Below are positions 20,801 to 29,269 of a DNA stretch of 64,000 bases, piece by piece. The notes below the pieces were generated by a model that saw only the letters and a program-made list of their open reading frames with translations, was not told the origin of the DNA and did no database searches. The DNA comes from Leptospira licerasiae serovar Varillal str. VAR 010 (GTDB lineage: Bacteria; Spirochaetota; Leptospiria; Leptospirales; Leptospiraceae). The DNA lies in contig NZ_AHOO02000011.1 of the NCBI RefSeq assembly GCF_000244755.1, positions 276,001-340,000 of the forward strand, in the 5' to 3' direction. Made by a program: the position numbers and the translations under genes. Numbering within the stretch: the first letter of the stretch is position 1; each line of letters begins with the position of its first letter.

Positions 20801-21912
20801 TTCGTACAAATATCCTGGTAATTCTGGATCCCGATTTGGCAAAGAGAAGGAGCACTGTATTTACTTGCAACAATACAGCCCCAATCCGCAGTACAAGCAC
20901 AGAATGCCGCAGTAGTCTCGCAAGCGGACTTTACACTCGGGTCAAAAGCTCTATAAGAATTTTGGAATGTCTTTCCGGATGAACTTACATACTGGGCCTG
21001 ATTAGATCGGCCCGAATAGGAAAATACGATCGGTTTATAGTTCTTACGATGAAAGGAAGAAAGAAAAATCTCACCGTCTACTGTATCATAATCGAATTCA
21101 TAAAGTTCGCTTAAGTTCTCGGAACCGGAAGTATCCTTCGCATAAACTTCAATTTTCTCTAATATTTTCGTATGAGATAAAGGTTTGGTCAGAGAGAAAA
21201 CTTTTTCCCCGAATCTCTCGGAGCGATCCTCATAAAAGAAGAGTATTCGCGCATTTCCTCTCGCGTACAATACCTCTTTCGGCAAAACATCGGCCGATTG
21301 TAAATTCTCCGCATCGTATCGAATATCATAACCGTTCCCGAATCTATCCCTAACCTTATCCAAGTAAAAAGCGATAGGCACTCCATCTGAATCCAATCTG
21401 GAATTGGAACCTCCGGAGAAATTTTTGCCGTATTCGTAAATGATCCCGCTTTTATCTCTGACCTTCCAAACGGAACCATCGAACTCCGCTTTAGAAAAAC
21501 TTTCGTATTTGAATCTATAATTTCCACTCGTATCCGAGATCATCTCACCAAATTGAGAAGAAGTATAGCCGTCAGACGAAACAAAATGAACTCCCAAATT
21601 CGGATTTTTTGAGATCTGAGAAAATCCGCCCAAGGACCAACCCTTCCCCAAGATCCCAGAACTGGAGCCCGAATATTGAATATTGATCGAAGGAACAACA
21701 TCTCCTGTTCCAGGCGGAACCTGGATAGAAAGCGAAAACCCAGGCTTACCATAGGAATTTACACTAACGTCCGGAAACGGAAGAGGTATTTCAGTCTCTA
21801 ATCCTAAGATTGTAGAGAAAAAGGAATAGATCGGGCGTAAAGGATTCCAAGCTAAAAGTAGAATCGCACTACAAAATATAAGAATTACATAATATCTTCC
21901 GGTTCTAAACAT
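14821..21912 (-). CDS. Giant SpvB/FG-GAP/RHS-repeat surface or toxin-like protein
   Basis: The ATG at 21912 gives 2363 residues and an N-terminal signal-anchor (YYVILIFCSAILLLAW) behind an AGAAGGA Shine-Dalgarno. A GTG at 22047 would add 45 poorly supported residues. Residues about 45-130 match the SpvB N-terminal domain (GKPGFSLSIQVPPGTGDVVP). Nine FG-GAP/VCBS-type DxNGDGxxD motifs lie at about 380-860, followed by many YD/RHS repeats (about 1050-1800). A hydrophobic stretch at about 1835-1890 follows. The RHS core ends in GNPVRYTDPSGNS near residue 2055. The last 300 residues are variable; 2090-2235 is almost all Ala/Gly/Val. No known nuclease or ADP-ribosyltransferase motif is visible, so the effector activity is unknown. 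Two lipoprotein genes follow. Confidence 0.9.
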   Translation of the reverse strand: MFRTGRYYVILIFCSAILLLAWNPLRPIYSFFSTILGLETEIPLPFPDVSVNSYGKPGFSLSIQVPPGTGDVVPSINIQYSGSSSGILGKGWSLGGFSQISKNPNLGVHFVSSDGYTSSQFGEMISDTSGNYRFKYESFSKAEFDGSVWKVRDKSGIIYEYGKNFSGGSNSRLDSDGVPIAFYLDKVRDRFGNGYDIRYDAENLQSADVLPKEVLYARGNARILFFYEDRSERFGEKVFSLTKPLSHTKILEKIEVYAKDTSGSENLSELYEFDYDTVDGEIFLSSFHRKNYKPIVFSYSGRSNQAQYVSSSGKTFQNSYRAFDPSVKSACETTAAFCACTADWGCIVASKYSAPSLCQIGIQNYQDICTNGVEMSFAVPADVDGDGSPEMVRVLGNMDNQKFSVSKLSSWDTENLDPISVGGESRGNPIGVTTEGKIFPGDFNGDGKTDFLVLRSNGSKGIVYYGPDLNSEEYSELIAENLQQSKPYHFLADVNGDGRTDFLQAKTSTNIQIYISTGSGFQKSQLLNITDPGNSFQGFVDMDKNGIPDLLRISGSSDPRLILTFYDFKNGNLVELEETEISRSSFGNDGDQFVSDLNGDGYPDFAFFSGATGQGTIHYYPFDGRKFRTNGAGAYQTVGVNGAYASKQKQSSSSSSQAYVEIDLTGDGIKDKVTYHYSDLTNPYFTIEVYDSSLSDYLPGFSVYWNQDFTQDLNGDGVPDILRANVSTTEEPDNEDADALPQTVTVRNFSVNITNITYYETSIDLKDYLPSTNISGTSSDNAYFNWRNRKEFIDLNGDGRADFVRYDSAESKLVVSYSKTDSNGNLFYSADGDESWVTGGYLLPLDINGDGKPELLGLNGDKKPLQYSVASSIPFVNTVGYRQFPYESNLELHLLRFRPEVPAGLLTKIENGSYVSDGNVSVQLEYSLSKNHPTANGLGLYDSSHPEILPLVFPDFLTVKLSQKAGSSILGENSYKYFFSRFYRGGFRNSGYLGFQKIEEKNTISNNLTETKYDSPFLEAVGIPTAQSKFKNGLKVSESYKNLQKSFSPSGGIQILETDSLENVYRGGQIFQSSTVTKTYDPYGNIARKDTSINGVTASEKVIYLNDWNEGVLGKPTDIQVLKNGELVSHRIIEYSNFQISAVKEEMSPGVWKTEAIQAYDSYGNPSLVKESNGNLISIEYDNILHKFPLKTTNGFGQVTLKAYDLATGLELSDTDENGGISRTEYDSQGRPLKSYLPGESEWSEKIEYENTRDLENQLVRKIFRRSNGETWQEDLSNNITNISKRRSSLVNGYVLVEETHRNLEGQVTRKIDPYLEGSNPFSWTDYIYDAEGNQIRSERNDGTVIESETAGLIFKTRELLNGNLIKETVEEKNELGQLISSTQQGRATHYSYDSAGRISEIVDPENGTTYIETDFAGRKTKVVNPDSGKIEYEYDPNSGKLSKQKYQNGSSIQYSYDGLGRVSQVRGDSPETGTVYYTYEYDDPEKENGIGRLTKVTDPLGTTEFGYDLRGNQNLVVKKLTGEDLEFVIRKKYNLQNQIEETVYPDGSIAKNLYSEAGFLSAITLTPGDGSGSDFPIVQYRGPIIEDGELKIQRQLGNGVRTDIYYDLIKRRPIRFVSIKDTEIYQSIEYNYDQFGNYLSILDKKNPVRTQNFQYDSANRLVAASGVYGTEEYTYSDSGKLLQKGSLSYSYENPSHKNAVTKVAGQNQSYQYSYDGSGNIISRNGENFRYDPFQKLKEIRTEDQDSIRFDYDFSGTRILKTKSSDSSKTISLGGLYEVSISPGKSPQHTLYFRGNSGDLVAQWTRTDAVLVNYQGDSISSATSGMETTWKNLAWAAKDNSIRGIKYLFLVPGINLGFLYITILLGFGFGLLSFREGVWRSILKFTSPILIVSFSNCSVLIPGGDGNPPWLVPPQFDPNTPNVSSPYEPGGPGSGAGLPVGGFLFLHPDHLGSITMATDGNGNRIAGGDQGGASHISYKPYGEIQRNDSSGPDVFRYKYNGQEEDRETGLYYFKARYYDPLIGRFLQADSVMDTSRPMGMDLYMYTEGNPVRYTDPSGNSILSSFLERNGLGFLNFNLSLSTFFRNAFYVSSQRWSDAGAGIAMALNPVAMIGTALGIGAVASMAAVATITTGLGLAIGAGMLALGAATLASAAAFTIGATVAVVAAATGVAAASIAAGLAASAAGAALLVGMGALAVVSAIVTTALAVAVGTALLVSALIPILAFTGLGVGLALVGTTLSPFTLQAYVAGGYSKSSFNNIHWDEKNARTAACYAVAGQVAAVGAFFGFSGYTAVVGQIPVIGDIVDVAGYASTAKSVIEQDWASAGPDVLQYGLYLYVKKSVPFGLVLKAGNAAHQTCGGTL

Positions 21913-22047
21913 TAGCTTGCCAATCCTTCTGTAAATTCCCGGAATTTTGTTCCGGTTAGGAATTAGCCGAGCTGTGAGCGGGTCACCTAAAGGCGATTTT
22001 TTATTTCTAAGAGCACTAAGATGTTTAAAATTTCCGATGTCAAACAC

Positions 22048-22240
22048 AAATATCCCATTTTAGGATATTTAAGTCACAATCCCTACATTCTTTTTTCAAA
22101 TATCCGGAATTGGAATTCACCGTTATCTCTTATTTCTGAATCTGGAATCTGAATTCCGAGGGGATCTGTCTATTTTACGTAAAATTAAAAGATCACTAAA
22201 GGAACATACAATATTTAAAATATACTAAATTGGGATATTT
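22048..22240. promoter_or_regulatory. Divergent intergenic region with four AAATATCC motifs
   Basis: The octamer AAATATCC occurs at 22048-22055 and 22098-22105. Its reverse complement GGATATTT occurs at 22063-22070 and 22233-22240. The first two form a perfect inverted repeat with a 7-base centre. They lie between the RHS gene and the divergent operon starting at 22351, so a shared regulator site is plausible. No protein-coding potential is seen in 22048-22350. Confidence 0.4.
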
Positions 22241-22350
22241 TATAAGAATTCAAAATAATTTTCTTTCTTTTTACTCGAAGAAGTCACATCCCATCCAAAT
22301 AAGGAAGATACGAATTTTTCTTTGGCCCTCTTCCTCCGAAATACGTTTTT

Positions 22351-23220
22351 ATGTCAAAAAATTTTGCCTTCATTTTCTACGGGATCCTACTCTTTCCTTT
22401 TCATCTTTTTGCTTCCGAAATATTATTCAAGAATGGAGACGCTTTCATTGCTGGCGAAATTTCGGAAGAGCCGGAGTATATTCTCCTTTCTTGGAAAGAA
22501 AAAAAGTATAAGATCCCAAGGTCGGAACTCCAACGTATAGATCCCAGGAAGAAGGGACCGGATTCATCTTATCGTTATTCTGAATTCAAGCTAACGGACG
22601 GAACCCAACTCAAAGGGATCTTGATCGAAAAGAAAGAGAATAAGCTCGTCTTAAAAACCGAACTTGGCTTTGCTGAATTGGACAAAAGCAAAATTCTCTC
22701 TCAAAATTTTGAAGAACTCAGCTCCGAACCGCCAATTCTTCCAGAACAATATCTATTAGAAACTTCTAAACAAAGAGAATGGAGATTAGGGATTTTCGGA
22801 TCAGGATATTATTCCTGGGGCGCTTGGGACCAAGCATTTCCGATTACTTATGGAGGAGGTGCGTTTTTAGAAAGGGATACAAACTCCAAGTTTTGGTTCT
22901 ACGGAATTTCTTCCGAAGTTTCTTTTGGAAAGGGAAAGAACGGAAACTTGGATGTATGGAGCCAATCCGCCTATATAGGAAAATATTATGGATATTCTTC
23001 TCCCTATTGGTTATTAGGCGCCGGTTTCAGTAATCTTATCCGAAGTGGTGACGAAAAGAACTCTGCCGTTAATCCTGATTTGATTTTTGAATTCGGGTGG
23101 AATTGGCAAACAGAATCCAGGTCTTCCATCCGGATAGGAATTCGTTCTCAATGTAGCATAGAAGAAGGTTCCAATTTTTGCAGATCCGGCCTGCGATTTT
23201 CATGGGGGTTTGCAATATGA
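22351..23220 (+). CDS. Secreted protein with SH3-like N-part and barrel-like C-part
   Basis: The protein has 289 residues. It begins with a signal peptide (FAFIFYGILLFPFHLFAS). Residues about 22-110 contain two short beta repeats of the form LxxGxxxxGxI (FKNGDAFIAGEI and LTDGTQLKGILI). The C-terminal 160 residues alternate aromatic and polar residues (GIFGSGYYSWG, GKYYGYSSPYWLLGAGF) like a small outer-membrane barrel, though the end is WGFAI rather than a terminal Phe. Function is unknown. Its stop overlaps the next start (ATGA), so it is the first gene of a coupled three-gene operon. Confidence 0.7.
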   Translation: MSKNFAFIFYGILLFPFHLFASEILFKNGDAFIAGEISEEPEYILLSWKEKKYKIPRSELQRIDPRKKGPDSSYRYSEFKLTDGTQLKGILIEKKENKLVLKTELGFAELDKSKILSQNFEELSSEPPILPEQYLLETSKQREWRLGIFGSGYYSWGAWDQAFPITYGGGAFLERDTNSKFWFYGISSEVSFGKGKNGNLDVWSQSAYIGKYYGYSSPYWLLGAGFSNLIRSGDEKNSAVNPDLIFEFGWNWQTESRSSIRIGIRSQCSIEEGSNFCRSGLRFSWGFAI

Positions 23221-24578
23221 AAAGAATACTTTTCGTTTTTATATTTTTCTATTTATTCTTTCAGCTTTGTTTCTGCGCGGCTTCCGGTCTTTCTGAAATT
23301 TTGGGAGAAGAATCAGCCAGAGCGGAATTTGCATTTGTAGCCAAACTAGGTCCCAACTCTGCAGTTCTCTCTTGGAATTGCTCGAAAACCGCAAAAGGTA
23401 TAATGTATACGAGTGATGGGATGTTTCCGAGCGCAAACTCTTCTAAAACTCATTTTTCGGAATGGAAAAACTTAAACGCAAATACTTCCTACAGAGCAAT
23501 CTTAACCTGTGGATCTCAAAAGATAGAAGAAGGAAGCATCTTAGAATTTACCACTTGGATCTCGAACGATCCACCCAAAACCAGAGGGATTTGGATCTTA
23601 GGAGGGATCGGGAACGACGGCCTTCCGGTCAAAGAGGTAGATCTATTCGATCCTGTAACTGACATTTGGTATTCTTCTGTTACGAATATCCCAAGCCCGA
23701 GGATATTCGCTTCGATTATTCATCATAAAAATAAAATATATGTGATCGGTGGAATGGAAAATATTTCCGGAATTTATGTTTCTTCCTCCAAAGTAGAAGT
23801 GTACGATCCTTACGCGGACCTATGGGAGACCAAAACTTCTTTGCCGTCCGGCTCGATCGGAGCAGTGGCAGGTTCCATAGGAGACGAGATCTATATTCTT
23901 TCCGGTTCGAACTCCAGCGATATGACAAACGGACCAGTATTTAACACAATTCTAAAGTTCTATCCGGAACTCGGAACAAACGGCCAATGGATCTCTTTTT
24001 CTTCCGCCTCTACGATCTTTAGCAGAGTGGACATGTCAGGCTGTTCAATCAACGGAGTTATTTTTTATACAGGAGGTAGGACATACAATAGCGGAAGTGC
24101 AAACTCAAGCACGGATGGATTTGCTGCTTCTGCAAATACTACTACTTCTTTTAGCGAACCTAGTTTAGGAGAATCCAAACACGGAGCTGGAGGAGTTTGT
24201 ATTTTACCTTCTTCGTCGGATCCTTTTCCGGCAGACGGAGTTTACTTCGCGGTGGTAGGAGGTTCTACAGGTTCCGGAAATGTGTTCCAACCAGCTACTT
24301 CGATTGTTCCTACGAATAGAACCGAGTTTTATCAATTGGGTGCATCGTCTTTTTCTTTGGGTCCGAGCTTACCGGCTTCTTTATATTTTCCTGCAGTCCA
24401 AATCTCTTACGAGACCAGAAAGATTTTTTCTTTTGGTGGAGCCTCCTCCATTAATATTCCGGAAAGTACGGTGTATTCATTGGATTCAGGAAGTCCGCTA
24501 GGTTCTGCATGGACGACTCATTCATTGTCTATACCAAGAAGGAGATACTCTCATAAAGCGATTCGGATCGACAGATGA
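23217..24578 (+). CDS. Secreted kelch-repeat beta-propeller protein
   Basis: The start at 23217 (MKRILFVFIFFYLF) overlaps the upstream stop by four bases and gives a clean signal peptide of 453 residues; an in-frame ATG at 23178 would add 13 residues before it. Cys residues at the end of the hydrophobic core (LCFCAAS) may allow lipidation. Residues about 40-120 look like a fibronectin-III-type fold (LGPNSAVLSWNC... NANTSYRAIL). The remainder has kelch motifs (IWILGGIG, DLFDPVTDIWYS, IYVIGGMEN, VEVYDPYADLWE) expected to form a beta-propeller. It is probably an extracytoplasmic binding protein with an unknown partner. Confidence 0.78.
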   Translation: MKRILFVFIFFYLFFQLCFCAASGLSEILGEESARAEFAFVAKLGPNSAVLSWNCSKTAKGIMYTSDGMFPSANSSKTHFSEWKNLNANTSYRAILTCGSQKIEEGSILEFTTWISNDPPKTRGIWILGGIGNDGLPVKEVDLFDPVTDIWYSSVTNIPSPRIFASIIHHKNKIYVIGGMENISGIYVSSSKVEVYDPYADLWETKTSLPSGSIGAVAGSIGDEIYILSGSNSSDMTNGPVFNTILKFYPELGTNGQWISFSSASTIFSRVDMSGCSINGVIFYTGGRTYNSGSANSSTDGFAASANTTTSFSEPSLGESKHGAGGVCILPSSSDPFPADGVYFAVVGGSTGSGNVFQPATSIVPTNRTEFYQLGASSFSLGPSLPASLYFPAVQISYETRKIFSFGGASSINIPESTVYSLDSGSPLGSAWTTHSLSIPRRRYSHKAIRIDR

Positions 24579-25195
24579 GATCAATTTTTCGAAAATCCGC
24601 AATTTTTGGAATATCGACTCTCTCTATTCTGATCGTCTTTCCATTATTCCTACTTTCGGAAGAAGTTCGTTTAGAGGATAAATGGATGCAAGAAGGAAAC
24701 ATTCTATTAGGGTCCGAACAATTTGAAGAAGCGGAATTATTAGCAAATTCCATTTTAGAATCCGATCCTTCTAACTCCAAGGCGGAATTTATGTTAACCC
24801 AATCTTGGATCGGACTTGGCAGAGAAGAAAGGAAAAGAGGGAATTTTTCAAAAGCAAAGGAATACTTACAAAAAGCCTATGAGAAATGGCCTTTAAATGA
24901 AAGTATCCGCAAGGAACTTGCAGAATTAGAAAAACCTATACTTTCCTACAAAAGGTCATCCTCGCAATTTAGGAACAATTCCATAACAACTAACGCATCC
25001 TACAAAGGTATCGAGGACTTAACTCTTAGCATGAATCTTCTTCGCATAGAAATTGAAAAACTAAAAATCGAGCTGGAAACGGAAAGAAAAGAGCGCTCGA
25101 AAGAGAATTTAAATGAGAATAACTTTTACTGGGTCTATTTATTTTTAGGAGTACAAATTGCTGTCTTATTCCGGATCTTCAGAAAAATTAGATAA
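24575..25195 (+). CDS. TPR-containing membrane-anchored protein
   Basis: The protein has 206 residues. An N-terminal signal or anchor segment (residues 9-28) precedes about two TPR-like helical pairs (GNILLGSEQFEEAELLANSILESD and GNFSKAKEYLQKAYEKWP). A charged coiled-coil follows (about 140-175), then a C-terminal transmembrane segment (YWVYLFLGVQIAVLFRIF) with a basic tail. It overlaps the kelch gene by ATGA and completes the operon 22351-25195. TPRs usually mediate protein contacts, so it may scaffold the other two products. That is inference. Confidence 0.72.
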   Translation: MRSIFRKSAIFGISTLSILIVFPLFLLSEEVRLEDKWMQEGNILLGSEQFEEAELLANSILESDPSNSKAEFMLTQSWIGLGREERKRGNFSKAKEYLQKAYEKWPLNESIRKELAELEKPILSYKRSSSQFRNNSITTNASYKGIEDLTLSMNLLRIEIEKLKIELETERKERSKENLNENNFYWVYLFLGVQIAVLFRIFRKIR

Positions 25196-25263
25196 GTATA
25201 AGATTTTTTCTATAATCTTTAAGAACTCAAAAACGAATATAATAGTTTCAACCCCGAAAAAAT

Positions 25264-25941
25264 CTAAGCGCTAAACGGAACTCCTCTCTCCGCTGCAATA
25301 TCTCTGGCAGTTTTTCCATCTTCCGTTTTTAGATCAGGATCCGCTCCCTTCTTTATTAATAAGGAAACAATCTGTTCATTTCCATGCCTCGAAGCTGCGA
25401 TATGAAGCGGAGAAAATCCTCCCTCTTGCGTAAAATTAGGGTCTGCGCCGTTCTCTAACAGCAAGGCAACAGCGTCGGCTCTCCAAGAAGCAACAGCGGA
25501 ATGTAATGCAGTATTACCGATAGATAATTTACTTTTGGATTTAGCGTGTATGTCCGCTCCTTTATCCAACAAATATTGGATGATGGAAAGTCTTCCGAAA
25601 TGGGAGGCCAAATGTAACGGAGTCCAACCGTCGGGACTATAGGAATGAACGATATTTGGATTAGAATCTACGAGTTCTTTGACACGTGCCTCATCTCCCA
25701 AAGCGGCCGCTTCAAATAAATTGAGCGGAATTCCTAAGGCAATATAAGAATTTACTATATCTTCTTTGCCATAGTAGAGAGCGAATAATACGGGAGTGAT
25801 CCCTTCCGGGTTTTGTTTGGAGGCTAGACCCGGATTTTCCCTCAATGAATAGATAACTTGGGCTTTATGACCTGTAGCGATCATTTGGAACATATCGGAA
25901 TTCAAGGAAAGGCCTCCGAAAAACAACGAAGGATCATCCAT
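25264..25941 (-). CDS. Ankyrin-repeat protein
   Basis: The protein has 225 residues made of about five ankyrin repeats, for example DGWTPLHLASHFGRLSIIQYLLDKGADI, followed by GNTALHSAVASWRADAVALLLENGAD and GGFSPLHIAASRHGNEQIVSLLIKKGAD. There is no signal peptide, so it is probably cytoplasmic and mediates protein contacts. The ATG at 25941 was chosen; an internal ATG 17 codons later is possible. It lies 56 bases downstream of the propeller gene on the same strand and could be read through from the cobalamin operon. Confidence 0.85.
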   Translation of the reverse strand: MDDPSLFFGGLSLNSDMFQMIATGHKAQVIYSLRENPGLASKQNPEGITPVLFALYYGKEDIVNSYIALGIPLNLFEAAALGDEARVKELVDSNPNIVHSYSPDGWTPLHLASHFGRLSIIQYLLDKGADIHAKSKSKLSIGNTALHSAVASWRADAVALLLENGADPNFTQEGGFSPLHIAASRHGNEQIVSLLIKKGADPDLKTEDGKTARDIAAERGVPFSA

Positions 25942-25997
25942 TCTTTCATGGCTTTGTCAATCCGGTTTCGACTCGATGCCAAAGAATTCTATTGGAA

Positions 25998-27158
25998 TTA
26001 TTCTTTGAGCTGTATCAGGTCGAAAGGTTGGAGATCCACAGAAACAGGAGTGGGGGTCAAGAGCCGATTGTCCCTGGTATCGAACATGCTTACTCCGGGT
26101 TGAGTGAACTCCGTATTGGAAACATACAATATTTCGTCATCCGCAAGCAAGATCGTTGTCAGGCTCGCGTCATAAGAAGAAGGGATAAAAAGTAAACTTG
26201 CCAGTTTCTGACCTGTGCTTGGATTAAATACTTGTAATGTTTTATTAAAGGAAGCATCGAGAACGCTCGCGTAACCTAGTTGTTCGTCTTTGATCTGCAC
26301 TCCAAGAATATCCCCACCGGCGGCGGTTTCCGGAAACAAAAAGCCGGAGCGAAAAGTCCGGGAAGAAAGCCTAAATGCGATTACTCCACCGTCGATCTGG
26401 CTTAAAAAACCCATTCTATTTGCTGCTGCGAAAACCAAGTGCGTCTCTCCGAAAAGTTCCAACATCTGAGGTTTGCCTACCGGATTCGGGACGGGAAACG
26501 TATAAGTAGAAATAATAGAATCGGTTACAGTATCTATTTCCAGTAAAAGAGATCCCCAAGGCCCGGGAGGAAAATATCCGCTCGGATCATTTCGATCCAA
26601 TCTTTGTAATACTACAAAAAGACTGGTTCCGACGATCTGCATTCCTGACATTTCAGGAAGATTATCGGGGATAGCGCTCGGTTCGGAGTATCCTCCCAGA
26701 TCGATCTGTCCGAGATTAGCCCCGGTTAAAGGATGAATAATCGTTAATATTCTAGATCCATAAAGCGATACATAGGCCTTATTTTGACCTACGATCGCAA
26801 TGTCCGTAGGATTGGTTCCGGAGCCCATCGACCATTCCGAAATAGTTTGGAACCCGAAATCCGGATCTAAAACTTGGACGCTGTCCCTATTTAAACGATT
26901 TAGAATATATACTTTACCGTTCCCGAATCTTGCAACCGCATCCGAATGGATAGGCGTCAACCCAGGATAAGAGAGTAAAAGTTCCGGATTTAATACCTTA
27001 AACCTTCCTCCGCTCGCGAAATCGGTGGTAACAACTCCGATGTTATTCGGAAGATTCGGAGTTAAAAATAAAGTATATAAAGGCGGCCTTTCTATATCTC
27101 CGCAGAAAGAAAAAAAGATAATTAAGCAGGGAAGAACGATACGTGATATAGATCTCAT
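25998..27158 (-). CDS. Beta-propeller lipoprotein of the cobalamin operon (BtuG-like candidate)
   Basis: The protein has 386 residues. The N-terminus ends a signal peptide in IFFSFCGD, a spirochaetal-style lipobox. The rest is YncE-like: repeated units of the type VYILNRLNRDSVQVLDPD, AYVSLYGSRILTIIHPLTGANLG and LYVSNTEFTQPGVSMFDTRD, consistent with a seven-bladed propeller. The gene starts one base after the stop of the riboswitch-controlled TonB receptor. Bacteroides BtuG is a propeller lipoprotein that binds cobalamin at the surface with BtuB (established). Assigning the same role here is inference from fold and position. Confidence 0.72.
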   Translation of the reverse strand: MRSISRIVLPCLIIFFSFCGDIERPPLYTLFLTPNLPNNIGVVTTDFASGGRFKVLNPELLLSYPGLTPIHSDAVARFGNGKVYILNRLNRDSVQVLDPDFGFQTISEWSMGSGTNPTDIAIVGQNKAYVSLYGSRILTIIHPLTGANLGQIDLGGYSEPSAIPDNLPEMSGMQIVGTSLFVVLQRLDRNDPSGYFPPGPWGSLLLEIDTVTDSIISTYTFPVPNPVGKPQMLELFGETHLVFAAANRMGFLSQIDGGVIAFRLSSRTFRSGFLFPETAAGGDILGVQIKDEQLGYASVLDASFNKTLQVFNPSTGQKLASLLFIPSSYDASLTTILLADDEILYVSNTEFTQPGVSMFDTRDNRLLTPTPVSVDLQPFDLIQLKE

Positions 27159-27159
27159 C

Positions 27160-29262
27160 TTAAAACCTACCGCTCAATGTGATAAACCAATTTCTTCCCG
27201 GCAGAGGATATCCTACAATATCCTCCACTCTTTTATCTCCCATATTCCTAAGATCTATGCTTAGGAGCAGTTCTTTAGGAGTCTTTTCCCCTTTTTTGGT
27301 AGGATCTTCTTCTTCCGGAGAAGTATATAGTACTAGAGTAAGGTATGCGTTCCAGATCTGACGGGCCGGTTGGTAATTTACATACTCGTTGGTCCTATCC
27401 TTAAAAACGGCTCCTACATATACACCTTCAAACCCAAGTTCCCATGTTTTTCCTCTATACGCAATCGTCCCAGAGATCTCATGTTTAGGTCGGAGAGGAA
27501 GATATTTACCGTTCAGATAAGGTGCAGGAGAAGTATTAATCGCTTCTTGGTACGTATATTCCAATAGAAACTTCCAACCTTTATATTCGGTCTTATGAGA
27601 AACCTCGGCTCCGTCGATCCGCGCGGAGTCCACATTTTCAGGTCTCAAGGTGAACTGAGAATTCGGAATGAATAAGATCATGTCCTTGATCCTCTTTCTA
27701 AAATAAGAAACCGTAATATTGGATTTGAGTTCTCCGTTTTTGTACCTTCCGGTTATCCCCGCGTCCCCGTTCTCGCTTCTCTCCGGTTTAAGAGAATCGT
27801 TAGCGATGATTGTACCAACTTCTCCGAATAGTTCCAAAAAACTCGGAATTCGATATTGTCTTGCGATATTGGATTTGAATTCCAAAGAATAATTTTCCTT
27901 TTCCCAAAACCTCCAGAGAAGCCCCGCCTTAGGATTCGAAAACTCGGTTGTCTTTACCGCGGAAGCAAACGGATCCTGTTTTCTATACCATGGTTCGTCC
28001 GATTGGAATTTATCCCTATAAGAATCCCAAGAAACCCCAGGAGTCAAAACTAACTTTCCATCCAAAAACCGGAACTCGTCCTCTACTTGAAATGTAGTAT
28101 ATGTCCTTGTTTTTCCAGGCTCATATTTTAGATCTATATTTTGAGGAGTACTTCTGGATCTTTCGAAAGTTTCCCTTTCTATCCCTGCATGAAATTTTAA
28201 AATTTGATAATATTCTAATAAATAAAGAGTAGGAGTAACCTGGAACCCCGACTGACCCATATAAGCACTAGAGTTAGGAGTTCCTTTGGAAAATTCAGAT
28301 TTAGGATCGAATAGATCGTCGTTCGTAAACGAAGTGAAGGTCCGAGTTTCCAATCTCAACAAACCGTCGAACAAACCTTTAGTATCCGTTCCGAGTGAAG
28401 AAGTATTTCTAAGATATCTGCGATGAACTTGCTGGGTCTGGTTACTTGCAGGTCCTGGAATTCCATGAAACCTGTAATTCAAATCGTTCCAAAATTTGAT
28501 CTTGGTCGCTCCGATATCTCCGCTTAGACCGATCATCCCGGAAGTTCTCTCGTATTCCGCGTTCCTTCTTCTGTCTATCGTATCATCAAAAGGATTTACG
28601 AGTACAGTCCCGTGATTATTAAGAAAAGAAAAGTTTTGGTCCGATTTTTCCCCAAGTAAGAATACACTTGCTCCAATCCCGCCGTAAGTCCCCGTATGCG
28701 TTATGCTACCCTTTCCAGTATTAAAACTTCCCGCTCCTATATTCACTCGAGTTTTAGGAGGCCCCGATCCTGTCCTTGTAACCAAATTCACACTTCCACC
28801 GATCGCTGATCCGGAAAATCCGACAGGAGCTCCACTTCGATATACTTCTATACTTTGCAAATTATCGAAAGGAAGATCTGCAAGGTTTACTTCTCCCCCT
28901 TGTGCATTATTAAAAGGGACACCGTCTATAAAGATCCTAGTTTGATTCGGATTTGTCCCTCTAAGAGAAAGAGTGGAATAAGAACCAAGACCTCCGTATC
29001 TTCTGATCCTGACTCCGACTTCTCTTTCCAAAACATCCGGAAGATTCGTATAACGTGCATTGTATTGATCCAAATCGATGGAAGTCTGAAAACCTGTCGG
29101 ATTTTTTCTGAAATTTTCCGGCTGAGAATTAGAACTAGTCTTTCCGACCACTTTTACTGTGGAGCTTTCCGACTTCTGAGTCTCTTGGGAAAAAATTTGG
29201 ACTGAAAATAAGAAGAGCCCTAGATGAAGAATTTTGCCGAATCGTTTGGGTCTTTTGTACAT
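27160..29262 (-). CDS. btuB: TonB-dependent outer-membrane receptor, probable cobalamin transporter
   Basis: The protein has 700 residues: signal peptide ([13 protein letters not shown]), plug domain (about 45-170, with [31 protein letters not shown] and [25 protein letters not shown]) and a 22-strand-type barrel ending in WFITLSGRF. The terminal Phe is typical. A cobalamin riboswitch lies directly upstream, which points to vitamin B12 or a related corrinoid as ligand. Symbol btuB is given on that basis. The next gene, a propeller lipoprotein, follows after one base. Confidence 0.85.
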   Translation of the reverse strand: MYKRPKRFGKILHLGLFLFSVQIFSQETQKSESSTVKVVGKTSSNSQPENFRKNPTGFQTSIDLDQYNARYTNLPDVLEREVGVRIRRYGGLGSYSTLSLRGTNPNQTRIFIDGVPFNNAQGGEVNLADLPFDNLQSIEVYRSGAPVGFSGSAIGGSVNLVTRTGSGPPKTRVNIGAGSFNTGKGSITHTGTYGGIGASVFLLGEKSDQNFSFLNNHGTVLVNPFDDTIDRRRNAEYERTSGMIGLSGDIGATKIKFWNDLNYRFHGIPGPASNQTQQVHRRYLRNTSSLGTDTKGLFDGLLRLETRTFTSFTNDDLFDPKSEFSKGTPNSSAYMGQSGFQVTPTLYLLEYYQILKFHAGIERETFERSRSTPQNIDLKYEPGKTRTYTTFQVEDEFRFLDGKLVLTPGVSWDSYRDKFQSDEPWYRKQDPFASAVKTTEFSNPKAGLLWRFWEKENYSLEFKSNIARQYRIPSFLELFGEVGTIIANDSLKPERSENGDAGITGRYKNGELKSNITVSYFRKRIKDMILFIPNSQFTLRPENVDSARIDGAEVSHKTEYKGWKFLLEYTYQEAINTSPAPYLNGKYLPLRPKHEISGTIAYRGKTWELGFEGVYVGAVFKDRTNEYVNYQPARQIWNAYLTLVLYTSPEEEDPTKKGEKTPKELLLSIDLRNMGDKRVEDIVGYPLPGRNWFITLSGRF

Positions 29263-29269
29263 TGAGGCC

